Source: Pascua guehoae | Taxonomy: Eukaryota; Basidiomycota; Tremellomycetes; Trichosporonales; Trichosporonaceae | NCBI GenBank assembly: GCA_001600415.1 | Contig: BCJX01000005.1 | Location: forward strand, 1,362,260-1,426,259 | Length of the DNA: 64,000 nt | Reading direction: 5' to 3' | Part shown: positions 23,493-33,747 of the stretch, in pieces | How the letters are laid out: every line of letters starts with the position of its first letter | How positions within the stretch are numbered: position 1 is the stretch's first letter | The notes under the pieces: generated by a model | Told to the model about the DNA's origin: nothing | Databases searched by the model: none | The model's input: only the letters and a program-made list of their open reading frames with translations | Translations under genes and position numbers: made by a program

Positions 23493-23743
23493 CCGACGGT
23501 AATCTCCATGGCGTACCGGGACTGCAAGGATACAATGTCGGCCAATCTGCACCGCGGTCAGCTCGGCGTCGCCGCCATTTAAATGTCCAGAATACTCAAC
23601 GCGGCCTGGCCAGTTCCGACCTGCCGCGTGCCCAACGGAGCTCGACCATGATGATGATAGTTGAGCGGGAGGGTAATCGCCGCACGCGCTGATAACGACG
23701 CCACAATCGTGGCGGCTAGCACGAGATAGGTGGCGGCGCGCAT
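21953..23743 (-). CDS. GPI-anchored pepsin-like (A1 family) protein with altered active-site motifs
   Basis: Secreted pepsin-fold protein tied to the cell surface, similar to yapsins. Six exons on the minus strand: 23743-23601, 23546-23493, 23422-23172, 23097-22830, 22751-22302 and 22253-21953; 488 residues. A signal peptide covers about residues 1-22. The N-lobe shows YAMEITVGTPPQPLNV, then L-S-M-D79-F80-G81 where active A1 proteases have D-T-G. The C-lobe shows ITFGGTDPTQYTG, then A-L-N298-V299-G300 where the second D-T-G/S-G should be, followed by the usual CNA...SIGG and FLRNVYTV blocks. Catalytic Asp two is therefore Asn and the Thr/Ser of motif one is Phe, so proteolysis is unlikely. 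The C-terminus ends with a small-residue stretch and hydrophobic tail, as for GPI attachment. Many N-glycosylation sequons. A CA microsatellite sits in intron 2. The acceptors of exons 3 and 6 (AAG, GAG) are less usual but are required by homology. Confidence 0.82.
23457..23490 (+). repeat. CA dinucleotide microsatellite in an intron
   Basis: About 17 CA/AC units immediately downstream (in transcript sense) of the donor of the second intron of the minus-strand pepsin-like gene. Confidence 0.9.
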
Positions 23744-24379
23744 CGTGTTGTGTGTGAGTTCGAGTTCGAGAGTGGGCGGCACGTAGAACAACGCGCAACG
23801 GTTGGTTGGTTCGCTGGCTGGCCCTACTCCAACACTACGGTACGGCCGTCGATCAATCGACCCGCTGGCTGCAACTTCAAACACCATACCGGATTTAGCT
23901 GCAGGACGTCTTGCTTGGCGAGACCAGGCCGAGACGAGACCCACATGGGACAGCAGCGGGCAGCGGTCATCCATGCCCGTGGTTTCATGGTGATTGGTGT
24001 GCCTTTGTCCTTCCGCTGAATCCTTCCGCTGAAAGTCAAAAGTCAAAGGGATCTGTAGTTCACTTACCGAGTGACGCGTTGTGCCGGACGCGGGGTAAGG
24101 TAAGAATAGGCACATCCAGAGGCTTGGCATGAGAGGCGGAGCGGGCCGACGATCCCTCTGGTCGGGGTTGGCCAAGACCGAGCGAGTACTACACAGGCGC
24201 GACAGTATGGGATCCGCCCTCGTCAACATGCGCTCGCCCTCAATGGCGCCCGTGACAATCCGCACCACAAAGCTACCTGTGCTGTCCGTATTACTGTCTC
24301 TAGTTCCTCTCAGTCGACGACTTTGCGCCACGACGACTTTGCGCCGCGACGACTTTGCGCCACGACCTCGCGCGCCACA
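23744..24379. other. Shared divergent promoter region
   Basis: 636 nt between two divergently transcribed genes for surface proteins (pepsin-like, minus; type I membrane protein, plus). A 16-nt tandem repeat at 24315-24362 ends 17 nt before the plus-strand start codon. No gene inside. Confidence 0.6.
24315..24362 (+). repeat. Three tandem 16-nt repeats in the 5' leader
   Basis: Three copies of CGACGACTTTGCGCCA (the middle copy ends in G) lie directly upstream of the ATG at 24380. They could be part of the 5' UTR or a binding-site array. Confidence 0.9.
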
Positions 24380-26440
24380 ATGGCACTCGCATTAGCTGTC
24401 CTGCTCGCGTGGGCGGCGCCGGCATACGGCTATGCGCCAAACCTGCCGTTCAACAAGACGTTTAGCGTCATCCACCCGTTCCTTGGCTGGAAGCCAGAGA
24501 CACTTGGCGCGGGCAACTCGAGTCTGTGGAACACGTCGTTTTCAGACACGCCGTGGTCGCGCTATGTGCCGGGCATGTTGGGCGAGGGCGAGTCGGAGGC
24601 GACGTTTGGCAACGCAAGTGAGGCAAACCACCTCATGGGGTTTCAGTTCGTTTTCGTCGGGACGGCCATTGCGGTCCACGGCCATATGGAGGGCCAGGAA
24701 TGGGACCCAGAAAAGACAAAGTACCCGCCCATGTCGTTTACGATCGACGACAAGTCGAGGACCGTCGCGCGGCCCAATGGAACCGACATTGTTCATGCCG
24801 ACGGCATCCCGATGGCGCCGCACGAGATTGAGGTGTATATCGACCAAGGATCCGTGACCATCTCGGGCTTCTCGTTGGCAATGGGCATTGAGAGCCAGGC
24901 GTGCGTTGTTACTTGGCGTTCGTGGCAGAGCTAACCCGCTGTCCGACATTTGAAGATGTCGAGACGAGCACCCAGCAGTGGATTGTCAACGGCACCCGAA
25001 ACGACTTTTTCCTCTACAAGGGCAACTGGTCCATGTCTACGCACATTGGCGGTGTCGGTGCGTCCTTGGCAAGCCGGAAACTCGCTCCTATTGCCAACTA
25101 AAAGGAGTCGACGAGGGTGTAATTTGGGTCCTTGGCGCTGACAGTGTCGCAGGCGGCCAGCAGCCCATCGAATACGACACGCTGTTTCACACACTTGCCG
25201 AAGGCCCACTTTCCCAGACCTTTTTCAACATTCCCCGCAACACGTCCATGGTCATGATCAACGGGACCGTGGGGCACTCTTACACTGAGAGAATGGATTT
25301 TGATATCGTCCCAGTGCCCCCCGGCAAGGACCTTCCGGGGGTCACTGAATATGTGTCAATGAACAACGCGTGGACGGCCCCCGACGCCATTCTCTACTTG
25401 GCCGCACTGGATCCCACCGTCGAATACAGCGTCACCATCTCTCAGACCGAGACTTACCCGTGGAACGCAAGTAGCCCAAACGACGTGGGCCTGCACAGTG
25501 TCACCTTTTACAACGCCCTCTCGTACGTGGCCCCACGCCATCGTGAGCTGACACGCAGCAACGTCAAGCCAGCCTCGCCCGATGTCGCACCGGTGGTCGC
25601 CCCCGCGAGGGGCATGAGTCGTGGCCAAATTGCCGGCGCGGTTGTAAGTGTCCCCAGGTTCGGTCGTTGGCGCTGAAACCCATCCCAGGTCGGCGCGATT
25701 GTTGGAGCCGCTCTTATCGCCGCGGTCGCATTCGTCGTCGCCGGCAAGCTCATCCGCCGACGCCAGCAGAAACTGTGAGCCAACGCGTCTTCAAGAGACA
25801 CGTGAAAAAATCAACAGCTAACGGCCAGACGACACGGGGACCCGTCGACATTTGTCGTCGACGACGGCGACGAGGTGGCGCCCATTCCCTACGCCGGGAC
25901 CGCCAGCCCCATGGCAGAACGCAAGGGCGCCGACCCGCTCCCCGCGTAAGTTGAAATCCACGCGCGGTCTTGGCCGTCATAATGATGCTAATGTTGAGCC
26001 CAAGTCCAGGTCCAAGTCCGCGCCCACCCCCGCGCCCCAGACGCGTCCAGCAGGAATTCGACGCGGGCGCCGCCGCCGACGACGACATCGACTACATTCC
26101 GCCCCAGTACGACCCCCAATGGTCTCGACCCCGCGACGCGGGGCCTTCCAACAGCCCACAACCGTCGCCCGTGGGGTACGCCCAGCTCAAGACGGATCTG
26201 TTCTCGCCCATTACCCCGCCGGCAGGGTCGCCCGATACCGATACGCCGTCGCCGCAGGACGCGTACGAACAGCTCAAGTCGGATCTGTTGTCGCCCACCA
26301 GTCCTGCTGCACCTTCTCCTTTCGCGGCCAACCCCGTGCCGGGTACGCACGCTCAGCACCCCTTGGACTTGTTGTCTCCGGCTGCGGAGGGGGGGTACTC
26401 TCAATCCCAGCTCCATTCGGCGGCATTGTTCGAGAGATGA
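24380..26440 (+). CDS. Type I membrane glycoprotein with repeated LSP motif in the cytoplasmic tail
   Basis: Unnamed surface protein, 583 residues. Exons 24380-24900, 24969-25057, 25105-25643, 25689-25774, 25829-25945 and 26041-26440. A signal peptide covers about residues 1-18. The extracellular part (19-375) has many N-glycosylation sequons and looks like two beta-sandwich domains of a type I remember from basidiomycete orphan membrane proteins. One transmembrane helix spans about residues 380-405 (GAVVGAIVGAALIAAVAF), followed by a basic stop-transfer RRRQQK. The tail is acidic and Pro/Ser-rich, with repeated motifs around YAQLKTDLFSP (from Y497) and YEQLKSDLLSP (from Y526), then HPLDLLSP. 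A further 36-nt intron at 25523-25558 (GTACGT...CAG) is possible but keeps frame if retained. The exon 2 start is the least certain: nearer AG sites break the frame. Confidence 0.75.
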
Positions 26441-27630
26441 GATGAGATGAGAGAAGAGACGACATTGTTCGAGAGATGAGACATGATGAGAGAAGGGATA
26501 CACGATCATGGCTAGGTACACTTGTCTATATTATTAGAGCATCGAGTGCGGCAATGGATAGAGGCCAGCGACGGTTGCTGTAGCGGATCGGACAGGGTGC
26601 ACAAGTGCCACTTTGACAGTTTGATAGTTCGAGAATGACTTGGCGGTCGTCACAGAGGTTCTTGGTGCCTCATGATCGACTAGATCAGCCAGGACTCGAC
26701 TTGAAAGCCAGAACGACGTTGGACTAGTAGTCACAGGAACTCAGCGTCCAAGCACTGCCGTACGTACAGTTTGTACCAATGGCCTCGAGTTGCACCATTC
26801 AACACCTTTGTTGCTGTTCTCACAATCCATCATTTCAAGTGTCCAAACCAACACCGGCCTATAACCACGCCTCAGACAGACGCACACGGTCATTCTTTCT
26901 GGAGCGCGAAGCCCTTTATATAACCCCACACCTCGCCCAAAGTAGACCTCGTCAAGACGTGGGATATGCCAAGCCTAATATTCCACATAGGCTTGATCAA
27001 GCTCCAGCACGCAGCCCTGGATCGACTGTAGATGGTGTTGGCCACTATCAAACTAGTGCCCATTCCAACACCATCGGCCTATACCCACGCCTCAGACGCA
27101 CACGTATTCTTTCAGGAGCATGAAACCAGTTATATAACCCGACACGCCCATAGTAGACCTGGTCAGGAGGTGGGATACGCCAGCAATATTCCACATAAGC
27201 CTGATCAAGCTCTAGCACGTAGCCCTGGATCCACTGATGGTGTTGGCCTTTGTTAAACTCTTCACCGCCCAGACTCGTAAGCAACGCGCCGACAACCCAA
27301 CTAACCGAGATTTTGCTTGTCCATACGCAAACGCGCTCCTGCAGCCATATTCAGCCGTTCAGCCAGCTCCACCGTCCAACTCTGCCATGTACCGGCATGT
27401 TACCGGCCTTCTCCGCCGGCCCGAGAATGCACCGAGCAGCCCCCCCACCCGCTCTCAACAAGTGTACCGGTCCATGGCTCGTCTCCCCCTTTGTCACTTC
27501 TAGCCTCCTCACTCTTACACTCCTGCAATACACTTCTCCCCCACCTCTGAAAGACACCCCTCACCCCTCCTCTGAAAGACATCCCCGCCTCTGAGACACC
27601 CCCCCTCTGAAGGCTACCCCCTGACAGACC
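26441..27630. other. Intergenic region with a large tandem duplication
   Basis: No gene supported. Holds two diverged copies of a roughly 210-nt unit (annotated separately), followed by a CT-rich leader to the SDR gene at 27631. Confidence 0.6.
26845..27250 (+). repeat. Diverged tandem duplication, two units of about 210 nt
   Basis: Unit one starts near 26845 with CCAACACCGGCCTATA, unit two near 27062 with CCAACACCATCGGCCTATA. Both continue in parallel through GCCTCAGAC, a TATATAACCC element, GTAGACCT, GTGGGATA, ATATTCCACATA, GATCAAGCTC, GCCCTGGATC and GATGGTGTTGGCC. The units differ by scattered substitutions and small indels. Confidence 0.88.
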
Positions 27631-28219
27631 ATGCACATCCTCCTAACCGGCGCCACGGGCCGGGTGGGCCGGCACACGCTCGCCCACCTGCTCGCCGAGG
27701 GCCACACCGTGCTCGCGACCGACGTCGCGCCCCCGTCCCCCGCCGCCCCCCTGCCAGTGAGCGACGGGTATGTGTTTGTAGAGGCCGACCTGAGCTCGGT
27801 GGCTGCCGTCGACGCCTTGTTTGATACCCCCCGACCCAAGTCGGCGTCCACCCAAGCCTCCCGGCCCGAACCCGCCGCCGACACCGCCTCACGGCCCGAC
27901 CCCGCCGCCGACCCCGCCTCACGGCCCGGAGACCCCACCGGGGCCCCAGCCCCCTTTGACGGCGTCATCCACCTCGGCGCGATCCCGAACCCGCGGGCCG
28001 ACCTCGACGACCGGCTGCTCCACAACAACAACGTGACGGGCAGCTACAATGTGCTCCGCACCGCTGTCGACCGGGGGGTGACGCGCATCACGCAGGCGTC
28101 GTCTGTGAATGCGCATGGGATCAGTTATTCGCCCCCGGGGCATACAGTGTTTGACCGGTTCCCGATCGATGAGGATGTGGAGCGGCGTGATGTGAGTGGA
28201 GCTGGTTGTGACCGCGGCG

Positions 28220-28291
<72 letters not shown>

Positions 28292-29076
28292 GATGGGGGT
28301 TGAGTGTTGGTGGGCGTTGAGTGTTGTTGGTGGTGGTGGTAGTGGCGGTGGTGGTGGTGGTGGTAATGTGGAACAGCTGCCGGGCGTCGAGTCGAGGTTT
28401 GAACTTGGTGACAAGTGCGGAGAGCACTTCAGTCTGGCAGATCCCCGGTCTCATCTCGGCCATGGTGGAGGGAGACTCAAGAGGCGCTACAGTGCAGCCT
28501 GACGGTCTGGCGGCATGGCAGCCTGGCAGCTTGCAGCTTGGCAGTGTTGCGGCCTGGGCAGCCTGGACGTTCCACTCTGGCTCCATCCCAGCCAGTGACA
28601 GCCCACTAACACCGCAGGAAGACGCCTACGCAACCTCAAAGCACATCTGCGAAATCCAAGCCGACGCCCTGGTCCGCTGGGCGCGCGAGGCGGGCGTCCG
28701 CATCGCCTCCCTCCGCTTCCACATGGTCAAGGACGACTACGACGACGCGTGGCCGTTCTGCACCGTGCGCGACCTGTTTAGCTGGGTGTCGTACTCGGCC
28801 GCCGCGCGCGCGTGTCTCCTGGGCATCACGTCGGAGGGTTGGCGGGGCCACGAGGTGTTTAATATCGTCGCGCCCGAGATTTGCTGGGAGGGCAGTGTCG
28901 AGCAGCGGCGGAAGGTGGGGGAGCCCGGGGGTGAGCGGCCGGGGACGCTCGAGCTGGTCAGGCGGTATATCACGTATCCTGTCGAGGTGGACGAGGAGTA
29001 TTTCCGCAATAGGCCCAGGGGGGCGTTGTGGGTTAGTACCAAGGCCGAGAGGATGTTGGGGTGGAAGCATGAGTAG
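27631..29076 (+). CDS. NAD(P)-dependent epimerase/dehydratase (extended SDR)
   Basis: Rossmann-fold oxidoreductase of the extended short-chain dehydrogenase family, in the nucleoside-sugar epimerase-like group; substrate unknown. Exons 27631-28191 and 28618-29076, 339 residues. The cofactor motif is GATGRVGRH (G7 onward). Catalytic Tyr and Lys are Y191 and K195 in YATSK, at the start of exon 2, and the active-site Ser lies in TQASSVNAHG. Between the third and fourth strands there is an unusual proline/alanine-rich insert of about 40 residues (roughly 68-108), with repeated SRPxPAAD units before the normal FDGVIHLGAIPNP segment. The intron is 426 nt and contains a 70-nt G homopolymer. Start at 27631 places the glycine motif at the very N-terminus, as usual in this family. 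Confidence 0.9.
28221..28290 (+). repeat. Poly-G homopolymer, 70 nt, inside the SDR intron
   Basis: Seventy consecutive G, beginning 29 nt after the intron donor. This length is unusual for genomic DNA and may be a sequencing or assembly artefact. If real it would form G-quadruplexes in the nascent RNA. Confidence 0.95.
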
Positions 29077-30047
29077 GGTCGAGGTGTGGGTTGGGTGTCG
29101 TGATGCAAAGTACACAAATGCTGTGGCGAGGTGTTCACGTGGGCTACAGACGCTGTTCGTGACTTGCAGAGTCTGCTTCGCTGCGCTGGCGCTGCTTCCG
29201 TCTGTTTCATCCGCTCTGGCTACCTTCAGCGAGATTTGCCGGCTGTTGTGCGAGCTTGGGACTCGGATATGTCTGTGCGGTGTACTGGCACGAATCCAAA
29301 CCGTGACATTGACCTCCAGCCCGAATCTGACGTGGACCACTCCATGATCCGCCTGCCACCGGCTCTCTGACCTCACTAACGCGTTCAAATGACCTCCCCT
29401 CCGACTCCAACTCTGCGTGCACACCCACTCTAACCCATCATTATATACATCCGCTACGCAATGGGGCAACTCGAGCTAGTGGAGGGAAAGTAACTCGCGA
29501 CGGCCGACTGCGCACGGTCAAACCATTTCAGGATGGGCGTTGCAATCATAAACACGCGGGGCGTGGGCAGGGGCAGGGATTGAGACGTGGCCGGGGCCGG
29601 GTCTTGTTCTTCGGACGAGGGATCTTGTTCTTTTGGCCATGAGGTAAGCGATGTGTATGCAGGTGGGGGGTTGCTGAGGGGCGTACCAGCGAACGAGCGG
29701 ACTCGCGCGCGTGTGCGATGGTTGTCAAGAGCACGGTTTGACGAAACGCCTTTGAGGGGCAGGGGAGGGGGGCGATGGTGGTTGTGGTGAAGAGACTTTG
29801 AGAGAGGCTTTTGGGATACACACTGGGGAGGGGGAAGGTGGGTGTGATCAGTCAACACGTGGAGGAGTGAGACTGGAGCGGCGGACGTCGTCGTCGTCGT
29901 CGTCGTCCTAGTCGGAGTCGGAGTCGGAAGACGAGGAGGAGGAGGAAGAGGTGGTGGAGATGCAAGAGGGGAAGGAGGGGCTGGCAGGACTTGTTTCGAT
30001 GGAACTTGGTGCTCTGGCTGGTGAACACGCGGCACGAGTCCGGGTCC
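29077..30047. other. Convergent intergenic region
   Basis: Lies between the 3' ends of the SDR gene and the minus-strand gene at 30048. Contains GTC/GAG-rich low complexity near 29884-29960. The overlapping frames have no recognisable features. Confidence 0.5.
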
Positions 30048-31158
30048 CTACAGCAGGTGGACAAGCTCGACGAGCGACGGGCCGGCGTACTGGGGCTTCT
30101 CGAGGACGGCGAGCGAGAGGAGAAGCGAGTACAGGTTCTGGACCGGCGCGCTCGGGGTCGACGTGCCGTGGCCGCAGATGACGTGCGACACCTTGATCTC
30201 GTTGGCCTTGCGCTGGAAGACGACCGACTTGTCGAGGTTGGTAAGGACAACCCACGAAATGGAGGCGTCCTTGCGGTTCATGGCACGCGCAAAGCGAGTC
30301 CACACCTGTATTGGGGGGGGTGGTCAGCATAACGACTCACCGGGTAGGGAGTGTATGAATGGTGTGAGAGTCGGATAGTTCAAAAATACCAACCTGGGTC
30401 AGGAGGTTGAGGGCGTCGTGGTGGAGGAGCGCACAGCCCTCGCTGTGGGCGCTAAAGGCGCGGCCGCGCGTGGTGTCGTAGGCGACGCCCTTCTCGACGA
30501 TGCGAACAACAGTGTCGATGAGCTCGTTGGAGACAACGGTCGAGGGGTGGAGCTCGACAGCGACGCTAGCAGTGCCGCCGACCTTGAGCTCGATGCCACT
30601 GGAGCCAGGCTGCGAGCCGCAGGGAGCCGAGATGGACCAGAGGCGAGTGTCCGGGAGGCACTTGTTGCGGTAAGCGTCCGCGTGGAGGAGGACCGTGTTG
30701 AGCGAAAGGAGGAGCGTGCCGTAGACGACGGCCTGGAGCGAGCGGTAGCCGTCGGGGCGCTCAAACTCGAGGAGCTCGCGCGCCGACTGGATGCGGAGCG
30801 CAGGGAGGCCCGTCGTGAAGAGGTTGGGCGCGACGCCCTCGGCGAGGTACGCAAGGAGGGGGTGGTGGAGCTCGTTGCGGACGAGGCGTGCGTCAAAGGA
30901 AAACGAGCGGGCGAGGTCCTTTGCCTCGGCGGGGCACGTGGCAATCGGCTCGTGAGGGCCGAGAGCGTACTTGATCGAGGGGAGAGCGAGGCCGTTGATC
31001 TGGCCGAGAACGACGAGCACGTCGTGCGTGAGCGCCGGCGCAGGAGGTGCGACGGGGGCGACGCAGGGGCAGACGGGGTGGGAGTGAGCAGGAGCGTGGG
31101 TGTGGGCAGCGGGGCCGCAGCCGCCGTAAGTGTAGTGGTGGTGGATCTCGCCGGGCAT
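30048..31158 (-). CDS. Conserved-looking protein of unknown function
   Basis: Not recognised. Two exons on the minus strand, 31158-30394 and 30305-30048, 340 residues. The GTTGGT donor and ATACAG acceptor join as LLTQ|VWTRF without frame change. The N-terminus is rich in His, Cys and Pro (HHHYTYGGCGP, then repeated HTHAPAHSH), which could bind metal. The rest looks globular, with alternating hydrophobic helices, a Gly-rich loop (CGSQPGSSG) and a compact C-terminus (CGHGTSTPSAP). No signal peptide or membrane segment. The codon use and the long, clean first exon support a real gene. A TATA-like element lies about 115 nt upstream. Confidence 0.75.
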
Positions 31159-33747
31159 TTTGGTAGGGACTTTTGGTTGGGGGGAGGGAAGGTGAGAGAA
31201 GGTGAGAGAAGGGAGCTGTGGTGGGAGAGAAGTGAAGGGATGAAGAGAGGTCGCAGAGAGGATTCATGTCTTTATAGCTGGGGGCTGTGCGTGACCGTGG
31301 TCGAGCGCGGGTGCGAGCAAAGATGGCTGGGTGTGTTTGTGTGTGCGTGTGTCTGTGTTTGTCGTCGCGCCCCTGGCGTGGTGTGGGTCGGCCTGGAAGT
31401 GGCCGGGGGTGGGGGGGTGGGGGGGCGAGGCGAGGCGAGAGACAGAAGACCTGTGCAATGTGAGTAGGATGCGCAGGATGCGCAGGAAATGCAGGAAATG
31501 CAAGGCAGAGCACAGATGGATGGACGGGACACGAGGCAGGATCGTGGATACGCCCCCGCCGCCTGTGGGGTGCGAGCAAGAGGCGCAAGTGCAGATCATT
31601 AAAGGATCGATGCGCGCAAGGGAGCAAGGTGTGACGCAACACGGGCAGCCCAGAGCATGCGCAGCACGTAACACCAACACACGCACCACGCACAGAAAAC
31701 TCCGTCCCAATGGTGTGAGAAGAAACGTCTACAGCACGAGGGTGAGTGACAAGTTGGAGGACGTGCGCTTCTGCAACTATACCACTTGTGTCTTAAGGAT
31801 CGCGTACAGTAGTCGCTAGTGCCAGATGGCAGCCTCTGAGTGGTGGAGGGGACAGCAGCCAGTGGGCGGTGGGTCGCTGAATACGCGGCAGGCCGAGACC
31901 TTCGACCTGGGATGGATGCCAAAGAGCGGGGGAATCTGGAGCAGCGCAGTGTAGAGTGGGGACCGAGCGCTAGGGTCAATGACGCCCTACTGAACACATT
32001 CCTCGAGAGACGAAGACGACGAGGCAGACGACGAGTGGGGAGTAAGCAGGGTAAGCGAGTGTGAGTGTGAGTGTTTGAGGATCAGGATATCAGGATGATA
32101 CAAGATCGGCGTTCAGGAGAAGAAACATGCCGCACGACGAGGGTGATCGAAGCGGGCAAGCCCACGCCTGTCGTAAGTGGAGGTGCAACTGGTGTTGGAT
32201 GCGTGGCGCACAGCACTGTGGGGTTTGGTGTCCTTTGCCGAGGGTGGGCTCATATGTATGAGTGCCGCATTCCGCATACACGGGTCCACGGAAGACAGAG
32301 ACGGAAGCGAGCAAAAGAGGGCGCGAGTGGGCATCAGTGATCAGTGAACCAATCGAGCCCTCAGGCGAGAATCATGACTGCGCCCTTGTTCCCGATCATA
32401 TATCACGCCGCCCTTCACTCTTCTCATCGCCACGTTACCACGTTGCACCAGTCTCGAGTGTCGGATTGTCGTGATCCGTTCGGCTAGGGGCTAGCGGTTG
32501 TTGTGCATGTCGCGTGCATCTGTGTGAAATCGATGAGGCATTGCCAGCCCATCACCGACGTACCGACGTGCCCGCAGTCGGTCACGTCCAGGATGAGAGA
32601 CGTGACTTGGGGGGTGCGCCCCGGGGTCGAGCTCAAACTCATTGAACTGGGCTTGCGTGGGCATGGCACATGGCGTGTATGGCGCGCGCATGGCGTTGGC
32701 TTGGCTCAAGGAATCTGTAGATCCGTGGTATGGTGTGTGGCATGGGCGATCCGTGCGTTGCGAGGCAAGGACAGCGTTCAATAGGTCGATACGGTTCGAG
32801 GCCTTGACAGAGTGCGGCTCTGTTGCTCTGTACTGTAGATCTGTACTGTAGGTCGTTATGCCCGTATACCCGTAGGCGGTGGAACACGTGCACGTCTGTC
32901 ACGACGTGCACGACGAGTATCGTACGCAAGTGTGCAACAGGTGACAACTAGTCTGATCGTCTGAGGAAAAACAAACAATAGTTGGGAACAAGTAGAGTGA
33001 TGACGGGAATGGCAAAGGTGCTGCATGCTGCTGGCTGTTCACTCCTGATCATCTTTGGATTTCTACCGCAGTGACGTATTTAGGCAGGGCTGATTTCAGC
33101 ACGCCTGCCCACAACTCTGGATGATCCGGGTCATCTCATCCCAATGGCTTTGCCGAGCGGCCCCCACATCTGCATGCCGAAGTTTTGGTATACGCGCTTG
33201 ACATTTTTTTGGCCGCGGTTCAACGCGATTTATGCAAGCCTGTCCGTGGCCACCACTTGTGTTGACGGCCTTGGCTTGGTCTGCGGTGTGCCCAACGTCG
33301 AGCGGCCTAGCTCCTAGCAGCCAGATGAGCTTCGGCGCATGCACACCTAGAGCCACGAGGGATCAAAAGCGGCCTGTACCTGGGCTGCCCAGATGTCAGA
33401 TGGCCGCAAGGCTAAGCTCAAGCGCGCAAGCTGACGGATCATGACGGAGGAACTGGACGCCGTTAATCCGTCGGCTAAGTCCGGCCACCAGCCTCCCCCC
33501 CCTGCCATCACCGGCCTGTCGTCTATACCCGAGCGCGATAATATAACCTCGACAGCAGTGGTGGTAGCGCGGGGGTTACGTCTTTTGTGTCGTTTTTGCT
33601 ATCTCTTATCTCATCTCGATCTCGACGCCTCAACCGTGCACCTGCCATCGCGTAGAACACGACACAGAACTGTACTGTATCCGGCCTCGCAGCTTGTGAA
33701 CCGCACCCCTTGGCACCCCGCATAACACGAAAACACAACCCACCGCG
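31159..33747. other. Divergent intergenic region, 2.6 kb
   Basis: Separates a minus-strand gene from the AhpD-like gene on the plus strand. GA-rich DNA lies next to the minus-strand start codon. I find no frame with a recognisable domain, intron pattern or RNA gene. Confidence 0.5.
31270..31277 (-). promoter_or_regulatory. TATA-like element of the minus-strand gene at 30048-31158
   Basis: On the minus strand the sequence reads GCTATAAA, about 115 nt upstream of the start codon at 31158. Confidence 0.4.

Noticed and set aside
25523..25558. Possible 36-nt intron in the type I membrane protein
   Set aside because: Donor, branch and acceptor look acceptable, but the length is at the lower limit and frame is kept either way. 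Not removed in the model.
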